In this document: positions 18,506-25,372 of the stretch, piece by piece
Layout: each line of letters begins with the position of its first letter
Numbering within the stretch: position 1 is the first letter of the stretch
Source: T1Sed10-7 sp041685505
GTDB lineage: Bacteria > Actinomycetota > Nitriliruptoria > Nitriliruptorales > Nitriliruptoraceae
NCBI GenBank assembly: GCA_041685505.1
Contig: JAWLFQ010000003.1
Coordinates: forward strand, 1-64,000
Reading direction: 5' to 3'
DNA length: 64,000 nt
The notes under the pieces: model-generated
What the model was told of the DNA's origin: nothing
What the model saw: only the letters and a program-made list of their open reading frames with translations
The model's database searches: none
Made by a program: the position numbers and the translations under genes

Positions 18506-19302
18506 GATGCGCCTTCCTGATCGGCGGGAGGGTCGGACCGCTCGGCGTCCGCAGCGGTCCGCGGTGCGACGGGGTCCTCGGACCGCGCAGGGTAGACGGC
18601 GGCGTGGATCGCGATGGCCGCGGCCGCAGCCACGTTCAGCGACTCGGCCCGGGGGTGCAGTGGGATGGCCACCCGCAGGTCCAGCAGCGCCGAGGTCGCC
18701 GGATCGAGACCGTGGGCCTCGTTGCCGCACACCACCACCACCCGACCCCCGGCTGACGCCAGCGCGGCCAGGCCGTCCTCGGCCCGGGCCTCCAGTCCGG
18801 CCAGGCGTCGACCGGTGCGGCGGGCGAAGGCGGCGAGCTGCTCGGCGGTGACCCCGGCGACCACGGGGAGGTGGTAGATGGACCCGACCGCGGCCCGCAG
18901 GGTCTTGGGGGCGTAGACGTCGACGCTGCCACGGGTCAGCACCACACCGGCGGCACCGAGGGCGTCGGCGGTCCGCAGGATCGTGCCGGCGTTGCCGGGG
19001 TCTGCCACCTGATCGAGCACCACGACCACGCCCGCACCGATGTCGTCGAGGGTGGCCGAGGGCGTGCGGGCCACGGCCACGACACCCTGGGGCGTGGTCG
19101 CATCGGCGAGGTGGGCGAGCACCGCGGCGCTCACCCGCTGGACGGGCAGGACCGTGATCGGTGCGGCGGTGTCCTCGTCGACGTAGAGCTGTTCCACCAC
19201 GCCGGCGGCCAGGGCCTCGGCGACGGCGCGCGGCCCCTCGACGAGGTGTCGGCCGGTCTCGCGCCGTACGCGACCACGATGTAACCCCCGCGCCGCCTGC
19301 AC
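18502..19302 (-). CDS. TrmH/SpoU-family RNA 2'-O-methyltransferase (5' end uncertain)
   Basis: SAM-dependent RNA ribose methyltransferase with the SPOUT knot. Motif 1 is VVLDQVADPGNAGTILRTAD (Asn, Gly, Arg), motif 2 is VCGNEAHGLD, and motif 3 is IPLHPRAESLNVAAAAAI. GTG 19302 gives 266 residues. Its N terminus (QAARGLHRGRVRRETGRHLVEGP) is the substrate-binding domain, but in-frame sequence upstream still looks conserved (LTSIRNPRV) and has no ATG, GTG or TTG before the rplT stop. The true start may therefore be a rare codon near 19350-19353. It lies between rplT and pheS, as in many bacteria. The RNA target is not identifiable. Confidence 0.88.
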   Translation of the reverse strand: MQAARGLHRGRVRRETGRHLVEGPRAVAEALAAGVVEQLYVDEDTAAPITVLPVQRVSAAVLAHLADATTPQGVVAVARTPSATLDDIGAGVVVVLDQVADPGNAGTILRTADALGAAGVVLTRGSVDVYAPKTLRAAVGSIYHLPVVAGVTAEQLAAFARRTGRRLAGLEARAEDGLAALASAGGRVVVVCGNEAHGLDPATSALLDLRVAIPLHPRAESLNVAAAAAIAIHAAVYPARSEDPVAPRTAADAERSDPPADQEGAS

Positions 19303-19311
19303 GCGGGGGTT
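19283..19311 (-). other. Perfect 10-bp stem-loop at rplT/trmH junction
   Basis: AACCCCCGCG and its exact complement CGCGGGGGTT flank a nine-base loop. The element lies about 50-80 bases after the rplT stop. It covers the codons for NPRVQAARGL if the methyltransferase starts upstream, or the first codons if it starts at GTG 19302. There is no T-run after it, so it could be a stem that reduces translation or partly terminates transcription between the ribosomal protein genes and pheST. Confidence 0.5.
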
Positions 19312-19363
19312 GCGGATGGAGGTGAGCGTGGCTGCCGTGGCGGCCCCGATCAGGTGGTGACGA

Positions 19364-19732
19364 TCAGGCGGCGTCCACCTCGAGGGCGGCCTTCGCCTGG
19401 GTGACCAGGGCCGCGAAGGCCGCCTGGTCGTGGACGGCGAGGTCGGCGAGGTTCTTGCGGTCGACCTCGACCTCTGCGAGCTTGAGACCGTGCATCAGCC
19501 GGCTGTAGCTGAGGCCCTCCTGGCGGGCGGCGGCGTTGATGCGCGCGATCCACAACCGCCGGAAGTCGCCCTTGCGCGCACGCCGGTCGGCGTACTGGTA
19601 CCGGCCGGCGTGGTCGACGGCCTCCTTGGCCACCTTGAACCGGCGGCTGCGTGCGCCCCGGTAGCCCTTGGCGCGGTCCATGACCGCCTTGTGGCCCTTC
19701 TTGGCGTGGACGCCACCCTTGACGCGTGCCAT
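19364..19732 (-). CDS. rplT: Large ribosomal subunit protein bL20
   Basis: 23S rRNA-binding assembly protein of the 50S subunit, 122 residues. The basic N-terminal arm MARVKGGVHAKKGHK and the core RRLWIARINAAARQEGLSYSRLMHGL match the family over its full length. The ATG at 19732 has AAGGAGA upstream. It is third in the infC-rpmI-rplT operon. In several bacteria L20 represses this operon through its mRNA; here the infC leader hairpins are candidates but no L20-binding mimic is recognised. Confidence 0.98.
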   Translation of the reverse strand: MARVKGGVHAKKGHKAVMDRAKGYRGARSRRFKVAKEAVDHAGRYQYADRRARKGDFRRLWIARINAAARQEGLSYSRLMHGLKLAEVEVDRKNLADLAVHDQAAFAALVTQAKAALEVDAA

Positions 19733-19844
19733 CGTTGCTCTCCTTCGCTGTCGCGCGCCGGTCGTGGTACGGGAGCGGACCGGCTGGACGCCGCACCGGT
19801 CCGACCGGAGGGCGGTTGGCACCGGCGGTGGCCGGTGCGGGTGC

Positions 19845-20039
19845 TCACTGGTTGAGCAGCTTCTTGATCTTCCTGGCGTCCGGGGCGGCGACCTCGCTCT
19901 GCCCGTTCAGTCGCCGCTTGCGGCGGCTGCTCTTGTGCTCCAGCAGGTGGGCACGGTTCTTCTGCTGCGCCATCACCTTGCCGTTCCGTGTGACGCGGAA
20001 GCGCTTCTTCGCGCCGCTGTGGGTCTTCTGCTTCGGCAT
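19845..20039 (-). CDS. rpmI: Large ribosomal subunit protein bL35
   Basis: Small basic 50S protein of 64 residues (MPKQKTHSGAKKRFRVTRNG, then HLLEHKSSRRKRRL), full length for the family. The ATG at 20039 has GAGGGA upstream. It lies 103 bases after infC and 112 bases before rplT. The infC-rpmI gap contains a perfect 9-base tandem repeat (GGGTCGACA at 20062-20070 and 20071-20079). Confidence 0.98.
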   Translation of the reverse strand: MPKQKTHSGAKKRFRVTRNGKVMAQQKNRAHLLEHKSSRRKRRLNGQSEVAAPDARKIKKLLNQ

Positions 20040-20142
20040 GGGGGTTCCCTCGTGATCACAGGGGTCGACAGGGTCGACACGGTCGTACCGCGGCACGCCG
20101 TGGGGCGCCGGACGGCCACCCACCTCACGCGCCGGATCGTTG

Positions 20143-20700
20143 CTAGGAGGCGCTGTCCTCGGCGGGCGCGCCGTCCTTGCTGGCCTTGCTCTTCACCGGG
20201 GCGAGGACCATCACCATGTTGCGGCCATCGACCTTCGGGGAGGCTTCCACGGTGGCCAGGTCGCTCATGTCCTCGGCGAGGCGGTCGAGCAGCTTCAGAC
20301 CCAGCTCGGTGTGGGTCATCTCCCGTCCACGGAACATGATCGAGGCGCGCACCTTCGCGCCGTCCTCCAGGAACCGGCGGACGTGGCCGGATTTGGTGCC
20401 GTAGTCGTTGTCCGAGATCTTGGGGCGCATCTTGATCTCCTTGACGGAGATCTGGCTCTGGCGCTTGCGCGCCTCCTTCTGCTTCTGCTCGGCCTCGTAC
20501 TTGGCCTTGCCCCAGTCCATGACCCGGCACACCGGTGGGTCGGCCTGCGGTGCCACCTCGACGAGGTCGAGGTCCTGCTCACGGGCGCGTCGCAGGGCCT
20601 GGGCCAGCGGGACGATGCCCACCTGCTCCCCGTCCGCGTCCACGAGCCTGACCCGCGGGACCTTGATGTCCGCGTTCAGCCGGCGCTGCTGCTCTTCGAT
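20143..20700 (-). CDS. infC: Translation initiation factor IF-3, ATC start
   Basis: Prevents premature 30S-50S joining and checks start codon and initiator tRNA. The N domain (RVRLVDADGEQVGIVP, then LDLVEVAP) and C domain (KEIKMRPKISDNDY, RFLEDGAKVRASIMFRGREM) are complete, 185 residues from ATC 20700. That codon is chosen because a perfect AGGAGG (20708-20713) lies seven bases upstream and no ATG, GTG or TTG fits the family N terminus. A rare start is a known hallmark of infC and makes the gene sense IF-3 levels, since IF-3 rejects such codons. A C-terminal tail of about 15 residues is less conserved. Confidence 0.95.
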   Translation of the reverse strand: MEEQQRRLNADIKVPRVRLVDADGEQVGIVPLAQALRRAREQDLDLVEVAPQADPPVCRVMDWGKAKYEAEQKQKEARKRQSQISVKEIKMRPKISDNDYGTKSGHVRRFLEDGAKVRASIMFRGREMTHTELGLKLLDRLAEDMSDLATVEASPKVDGRNMVMVLAPVKSKASKDGAPAEDSAS

Positions 20701-20740
20701 GTCCGTGCCTCCTGGTTCGGTTCGGGGTCGCTGACGACGG

Positions 20741-20804
20741 ATGGCGACCCACCAGGGGTCGCCATCGGGACGATGGATCACGGATCGTCATGACACGACG
20801 ATCC
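20741..20804 (-). promoter_or_regulatory. infC leader with two perfect stem-loops
   Basis: Two inverted repeats lie in the 5' region of infC. The first (20741-20765) has ten perfect pairs, ATGGCGACCC with GGGTCGCCAT, around a five-base loop. The second (20782-20804) has eight perfect pairs, GGATCGTC with GACGATCC, around a seven-base loop. They sit 40 and 81 bases before the start codon. Neither is followed by a T-run. They may form part of an autoregulatory leader; the first could also be a terminator for a leader RNA. No Rfam leader class is recognised by eye. Confidence 0.5.
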
Positions 20805-20921
20805 GGTCAGCGGCATCGACCCGAGGAGGCGGGACCTCACGGGTGGGCGCATCGCGCCACTTGTGTGCGGTTGTGGACGTCGCCGGGCGACGTCGGGCGC
20901 CAGGGTAGCACCCCGCCGGGG

Positions 20922-21407
20922 TCAGCGACCGGGGACCCACAGCCGGGAGGCGGCGCTGCTGCCGCCGGACGGCTGCTGCGGCTGGCCGCCGCTGTCCGCT
21001 CCCTCCGGGGCAGGTGCGGCGGCGTCCTCGCCGGCAGCAGGATCGCTGGCGAGGTCACCCTCCTCGGCCTCGCCGCTGGCGGCAGCCTGGGCCACCTGCT
21101 GTTCGCCCTCGACCTGGGCCATGCGCAGCTGCTGCAGCGCCTGGTCGAGTTGGGTGGTCAGCTCCTCGGCAGCGTGCCCACGCACGGCATCGGTCATGGC
21201 ACCGATGGTGTCGATGAGCAGCCGCCCGTCACGGCGGCCGACCTTGACCTGGGCCGCGTTGAGCAGGGCGTTGGCCACCTCGGCGAGGACCTGATCCACG
21301 GGCGCCTCGCGCAACTGCGAGAGGTAGGCGCGGATCTCCTCCTCGGAGGGCTGCTGCTGGCCACCGAGATCAGCGGCGGAAGATGGATCGAACGGCACGT
21401 CGCTCAC
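20922..21407 (-). CDS. Hypothetical helical protein, DUF1844-like
   Basis: A protein of 161 residues from GTG 21407, which has GAGGAG six bases upstream. The middle (about 20-100) is predicted helical and reads like small actinobacterial DUF1844 proteins: an LLNAAQVKVGRRDGRLLIDTIGAMTDAV segment flanked by alanine/glutamate-rich helices. The C-terminal 60 residues are rich in Gly, Ala, Pro, Ser and Glu and probably disordered. No catalytic motif, signal peptide or membrane segment is seen. It is divergent from hisE and lies upstream of infC, a position where small DUF1844 proteins are often found. Function unknown; the family assignment is tentative. Confidence 0.75.
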   Translation of the reverse strand: MSDVPFDPSSAADLGGQQQPSEEEIRAYLSQLREAPVDQVLAEVANALLNAAQVKVGRRDGRLLIDTIGAMTDAVRGHAAEELTTQLDQALQQLRMAQVEGEQQVAQAAASGEAEEGDLASDPAAGEDAAAPAPEGADSGGQPQQPSGGSSAASRLWVPGR

Positions 21408-21486
21408 GCGGCGCTCCTCAGCGTTGGTCGGGGGCCCTAGCCTACCGAGGTGGCCACCAACCCCCGCCGGCCACCGAGGTGGAGCC

Positions 21487-21750
21487 GTGAAGACCTTCGA
21501 AGCCCTGTTCGCCGAGCTGTCCGACAAGGCCGAGCAGCGTCCGACGGGCTCGGGCACCGTCGCTGCCCTCGACGCCGGCGTGCACGCGATCGGCAAGAAG
21601 GTCGTGGAGGAGGCCGCCGAGGCCTGGATGGCCGCCGAGCACGAGTCGCCCGAGCGGGCCGCCGAGGAGATCAGCCAGCTCCTCTACCACGCCCAGGTCC
21701 TGATGCTGGCGACGGGGCTCACCCTGGAGGACGTCTACGCTCACCTGTGA
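21487..21750 (+). CDS. hisE: Phosphoribosyl-ATP pyrophosphatase
   Basis: Second step of histidine synthesis, hydrolysing PR-ATP to PR-AMP. The all-helical MazG-like fold is shown by GSGTVAAL and the metal-binding KKVVEEAAEAWMAA followed by RAAEEISQLLYHAQVLM. The length of 87 residues is normal for the stand-alone enzyme. GTG 21487 follows a purine-rich GAGGTGGAG stretch. It is the first gene of a hisE-hisG pair, 61 bases before hisG; the other his genes are not in the window. Confidence 0.95.
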   Translation: MKTFEALFAELSDKAEQRPTGSGTVAALDAGVHAIGKKVVEEAAEAWMAAEHESPERAAEEISQLLYHAQVLMLATGLTLEDVYAHL

Positions 21751-21811
21751 CCTCGGTCCCCTCCAGGACACCCGCCCGCTCCTGCGGCGCCTACCGACCC
21801 GTGAGAGACCC

Positions 21812-22657
21812 ATGCTGCGCATCGCCGTGCCCAACAAGGGCTCGCTGTCCGAACCCGCGATCCGGATGCTGTCCGAAGCGGGCTACCGCCAGCGCCGCTC
21901 GTCGAAGGAACTGGTGCTGGTCGACGAGGACAACGACGCGGAGTTCTTCTTCCTCCGCCCCCGCGACATCGCCACCTACGTCGGTGCGGGTCAGCTCGAG
22001 GTGGGCATCACCGGACGTGACCTGCTGCTGGACGGCAACGGTGGAGCCGAGGAGGTGCTCGCCCTGGGGTTCGGGCGCTCGACCTTCCGTTACGCCGCCG
22101 TGCCCGGTACCGCCGAGCGCCCGGAGGACTTCGCCGGCAAGCGGGTCGCCACCTCCTACACCGGCATCGTGCGCCGTGACCTCGAGCAGCGCGGCGTCGA
22201 GGCTGAGGTGATCCACCTCGACGGAGCCGTGGAGACCGCGGTCAGGCTCGGTGTGGCCGACATCATCGCCGACGTGGTGGAGACCGGGGCCACCCTGCGC
22301 GAGGCGGGCCTGGAGGTCCTCGGCGAGCCGATCATGCGCTCCGAGGGGGTGCTGATCCGCGACGCCCGGATCGACACCAGCCCGCGCATCGAGCAGCTGA
22401 TCCGCCGCCTCCACGGGGTGATCATCGCCCGCCAGTACGTGATGATCGACTACGACTGCCGGGTGGAGGTCCTCGACGAGGCCTGTGCCATCACCCCGGG
22501 GATCGAGTCCCCCACGGTCAGCCCGCTGCACGACAAGGGCTGGGTCGCGGTGCGCGCGATGGTGGAGCAGCGCGTCACCAACCAGGTGATGGACGAGCTG
22601 TGGGAGCTCGGGGCCCGGGGGATCCTCGTGACCGACATCATGGCCTGTCGACTGTGA
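21812..22657 (+). CDS. hisG: ATP phosphoribosyltransferase (long form)
   Basis: First committed step of histidine synthesis. It has an N-terminal catalytic domain (LRIAVPNKGSLSEPA, then VADIIADVVETGATLREAGL with the PRPP loop) and an ACT-like C-terminal domain (about 210-281, SPTVSPLHDKGWVAVRAMV). The 281-residue length identifies the long form, which is hexameric and feedback-inhibited by histidine without HisZ. Its last 20 bases overlap the 3' end of the opposite-strand HelD-like gene. Confidence 0.96.
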   Translation: MLRIAVPNKGSLSEPAIRMLSEAGYRQRRSSKELVLVDEDNDAEFFFLRPRDIATYVGAGQLEVGITGRDLLLDGNGGAEEVLALGFGRSTFRYAAVPGTAERPEDFAGKRVATSYTGIVRRDLEQRGVEAEVIHLDGAVETAVRLGVADIIADVVETGATLREAGLEVLGEPIMRSEGVLIRDARIDTSPRIEQLIRRLHGVIIARQYVMIDYDCRVEVLDEACAITPGIESPTVSPLHDKGWVAVRAMVEQRVTNQVMDELWELGARGILVTDIMACRL

Positions 22658-24905
22658 CCTCGACCCGTTCGCAGTGGTCGCTGCCGGGCAGCGTCACCGT
22701 GCCGGAGGTCACCAGCGTCAGGGTCCGCGTCGCACGGGTGACGGCCACGTAGAGCTGGTGGGTGCCCACGGCGCTGCGCTGCATGATCCGTTCGGGCGCG
22801 ACCACCACCACGTCGTCGAACTCCAACCCCTTCGACTCGCGGACCTCCAGCACCCGGGTGCGGTCCCAGCCCTCCCCGTCGAGGTGCGGCTCCAGCGCGC
22901 GGGTGAGCGCCGCGACGTCCGCCACATCGGCGAGCACACCGAGGGTCCCACCCCTGGCCGCGAGCCGCTCGGTCACCACCGCCGCGGTCGCAGCCACGGG
23001 ATCGGGGGTGACCACCTGGCGTGGCCGCTCCCCCGCGGCGCGCACTGCCCGGGGTGCCAGTGCAGGGTCGTGCCCGGCGGCGGCGAGCACGTCGGTGGCC
23101 ACCGCGGCGATCTCCTCGGGGGTGCGGTAGTTGACCTCCAGCGTGGCGATCTCCACCGAGCGTCGCCCGATCAGGGCCGCGACCTCCTGCCAGGTGGCCG
23201 GCTCCGCGACCCGGCTGCGCTGCGCGAGGTCGCCCACCACCGTCCACGACGCGTAGGGCCCCCGGCGACTGACCGCACGCCACTGCATCGGGGCGAGGTC
23301 CTGCGCCTCGTCGACCACCACGTGGGCGAAGTCGCGGTAGCTGTCGGACTCCACATCGACCGCCGGCGCCTCCACGTGGAGGGCCTCGGTGGACAGGCGG
23401 ATCCCCCCGTCGTCCTCCTGCTCCCTGAGGCTCTGGCGGGGGCGCCTGGAGGGCGGCTGGCCGAGCAGTGCGACCAGCTCGTCGAGCAGGGCGACGTCGT
23501 CGATGGTCCAGCCCGCCGCACCCTGCCATGCGGCGGCCACCGCGGCCAACTGCTCGGCGGGGAGCAGTCCACGCCCCACCTCCTCGAGCGCCACCTCACC
23601 GCGGGCCACGAGCCCGAGGACCTCCTGGGGGTCGCGCTCGGGCCAGAAACACCGGCGCAGGAGCACCACCTCGGGCGCGGCGTCGAGCGCAGCCTGGAAC
23701 CCGCTGCCCTCACGGTCCTCGGGTACCCGTCCTCCCGCGGCACGGTGCGCTCGGGCCCACGCCGCCCACAGGGCGTCATCGAGGGCCGCGCCTGCCACCT
23801 CGCTGCGGTCGTGGTAGGCGCCACCGGGCACATCCGCCCGGGTGCGGTCGAGGTGGCGTTCCCGGAGGGCCTCGAGGTGTTCGCCGCGCACGGTGACCGT
23901 GGTGCCCTCGAAGGACAGCCGGGTGGTGGGCGGGATCGGCGGGAGCACCGCCTGCAGGCTGCGACGCAGCACCTCGGCCATGGCCAGATCGCCCTTGGTG
24001 CGGGCCACGTCGGGCTCGTCCCAGCCGCTGATCCGCGCGCCCCTCGGCGCCAGGCCGGCCAATGGCCGCTGGACGGCACGGTCCTCGCCGAGGGCCGGCA
24101 GCACCCGGGCGGTGTACTCCGTGAAGGCCGCGGAGGGCCCGATGACCAGCACCCCGCGACCCTCGAACCGCTCGCGGTCCCGGTAGAGCAGGTAGGCCAC
24201 GCGGTGCAGCGCCACCACCGTCTTGCCCGTGCCGGGACCACCGGAGACCACCAGGGTGCCGCTGGCAGGCGCGCGGATGATGCGGTCCTGCTCGCCCTGG
24301 ATCGTGGCGACGATGTCGCGCATACGCCCGGAACGCTCGCGGCTCAGTGCCGCCAGCAGGGCCCCCTGGCCGGTGACGGCCCGCAGCCCGAGCCGCTCGG
24401 CGGCGGTGCCGTCCAGCACCTCGTCATCGAGGTCCACCAGGCGGTCGCCCCGGGTGACCAGGGTGCGCCGGCGCGCCACACCGATGGGGCGGGCGGCGGT
24501 GGCCTGGTAGAAGGCGGCGGCGGCCGGAGCGCGCCAGTCGACCAACAGCACCTCACCGTCGTCGTCGATCACCGACACGCGCCCGACGTGGAGGTCGTCC
24601 CCGTCGGCGAGGTCGAGGCGGCCGAAGGCCAGGGACTCCACGTCCCCGAAGGTGTAGCGCTGCTGACGGGACGCGTGGTGGTGTGCCGTGACGTCGCGTT
24701 CGTAGCGGGCCTGGAAGGTCGCCCCGGAGCGATCGGCGGCGGCCTGGGCCGCACGCTCCTCGGCACGCCGCCGGAGGTGCTCGACGCGCTCGTGGACACG
24801 GTCGAGATGGGCCTGTTCCGCCTCGATGGCGGCGCGCTTGTCCCCCGGCCGTGGATCGGCCACCGGGACGGGTCCCGGCATGGCGTCCTCGGCGGGGGTG
24901 GTCAC
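22638..24905 (-). CDS. helD: HelD/HelR-like superfamily 1 ATPase (RNA polymerase recycling)
   Basis: UvrD-like ATPase of 755 residues. The charged helical N terminus (about 25-60) fits the HelD arm that enters the RNA polymerase secondary channel. Walker A is GGPGTGKT (222-229), and Walker B with the Q motif is HVVVDEAQDLAPMQW in the second half. The C terminus has RVLEVRESKGLEFDDVVVVAPE and LYVAVTRATRTL (SF1 motifs V/VI). HelD proteins release RNA polymerase from DNA, and some actinobacterial HelR forms protect against rifampicin. GTG 24905 overlaps the ribH stop by GTGA, so it is the last gene of the riboflavin operon. A generic UvrD-type helicase is the alternative. Confidence 0.85.
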   Translation of the reverse strand: MTTPAEDAMPGPVPVADPRPGDKRAAIEAEQAHLDRVHERVEHLRRRAEERAAQAAADRSGATFQARYERDVTAHHHASRQQRYTFGDVESLAFGRLDLADGDDLHVGRVSVIDDDGEVLLVDWRAPAAAAFYQATAARPIGVARRRTLVTRGDRLVDLDDEVLDGTAAERLGLRAVTGQGALLAALSRERSGRMRDIVATIQGEQDRIIRAPASGTLVVSGGPGTGKTVVALHRVAYLLYRDRERFEGRGVLVIGPSAAFTEYTARVLPALGEDRAVQRPLAGLAPRGARISGWDEPDVARTKGDLAMAEVLRRSLQAVLPPIPPTTRLSFEGTTVTVRGEHLEALRERHLDRTRADVPGGAYHDRSEVAGAALDDALWAAWARAHRAAGGRVPEDREGSGFQAALDAAPEVVLLRRCFWPERDPQEVLGLVARGEVALEEVGRGLLPAEQLAAVAAAWQGAAGWTIDDVALLDELVALLGQPPSRRPRQSLREQEDDGGIRLSTEALHVEAPAVDVESDSYRDFAHVVVDEAQDLAPMQWRAVSRRGPYASWTVVGDLAQRSRVAEPATWQEVAALIGRRSVEIATLEVNYRTPEEIAAVATDVLAAAGHDPALAPRAVRAAGERPRQVVTPDPVAATAAVVTERLAARGGTLGVLADVADVAALTRALEPHLDGEGWDRTRVLEVRESKGLEFDDVVVVAPERIMQRSAVGTHQLYVAVTRATRTLTLVTSGTVTLPGSDHCERVEVTVDRP

Positions 24906-25372
24906 AGGCTCCGCAGCAGGGTCGCGGTCTCCACGGCGGCCAGCGCCGCCTCGGCGCCCTTGTTGCCGAGCTTGCCGCCGGCCCGGGCGACCGCCTGCTC
25001 CCAGGTCTCGGTGGTCAGTACGGCGTTGCCGATCGGGATGCCGTGCCGTCGGGCGACCGCGGCGGTGCCGTTCGAGCCCTCGCCCGCCACGTAGTCGTAG
25101 TGGCCCGTCTCACCCCGCACCACGCAGCCCAGGGCCACCAGGGCATCCACCTCGCCGCTGGCCGCCAGCCGCTCGAGCACCACGGGCAGCTCCCAGGACC
25201 CGGGTACCCACAGCACCCGCAGGTCCTCGGGCCGGGCGCCGTGGCGCAGCAGGGCCCCCGTGGCGCCGTCGACGAGCGGGCGCACGATCGTCTCGTTGAA
25301 CCGGCCCGCGACCAGGGCGATCCGCAGCCCGCTCGCGTCCAGGCTGCCCTCGAGGTGGGTGATCTCGCTCAC
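24902..25372 (-). CDS. ribH: 6,7-dimethyl-8-ribityllumazine synthase
   Basis: Condenses 5-amino-6-ribitylamino-uracil with 3,4-dihydroxy-2-butanone phosphate, the penultimate step to riboflavin. It has 156 residues with RFNETIV, VPGSWELPVVLERLA, ALGCVVRGETGHYDYV (substrate His/Arg contacts) and GNAVLTTETWEQAVAR, all typical. The start is GTG 25372, overlapping ribBA by GTGA, and its stop overlaps the HelD-like start in the same way. Confidence 0.97.
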   Translation of the reverse strand: MSEITHLEGSLDASGLRIALVAGRFNETIVRPLVDGATGALLRHGARPEDLRVLWVPGSWELPVVLERLAASGEVDALVALGCVVRGETGHYDYVAGEGSNGTAAVARRHGIPIGNAVLTTETWEQAVARAGGKLGNKGAEAALAAVETATLLRSL

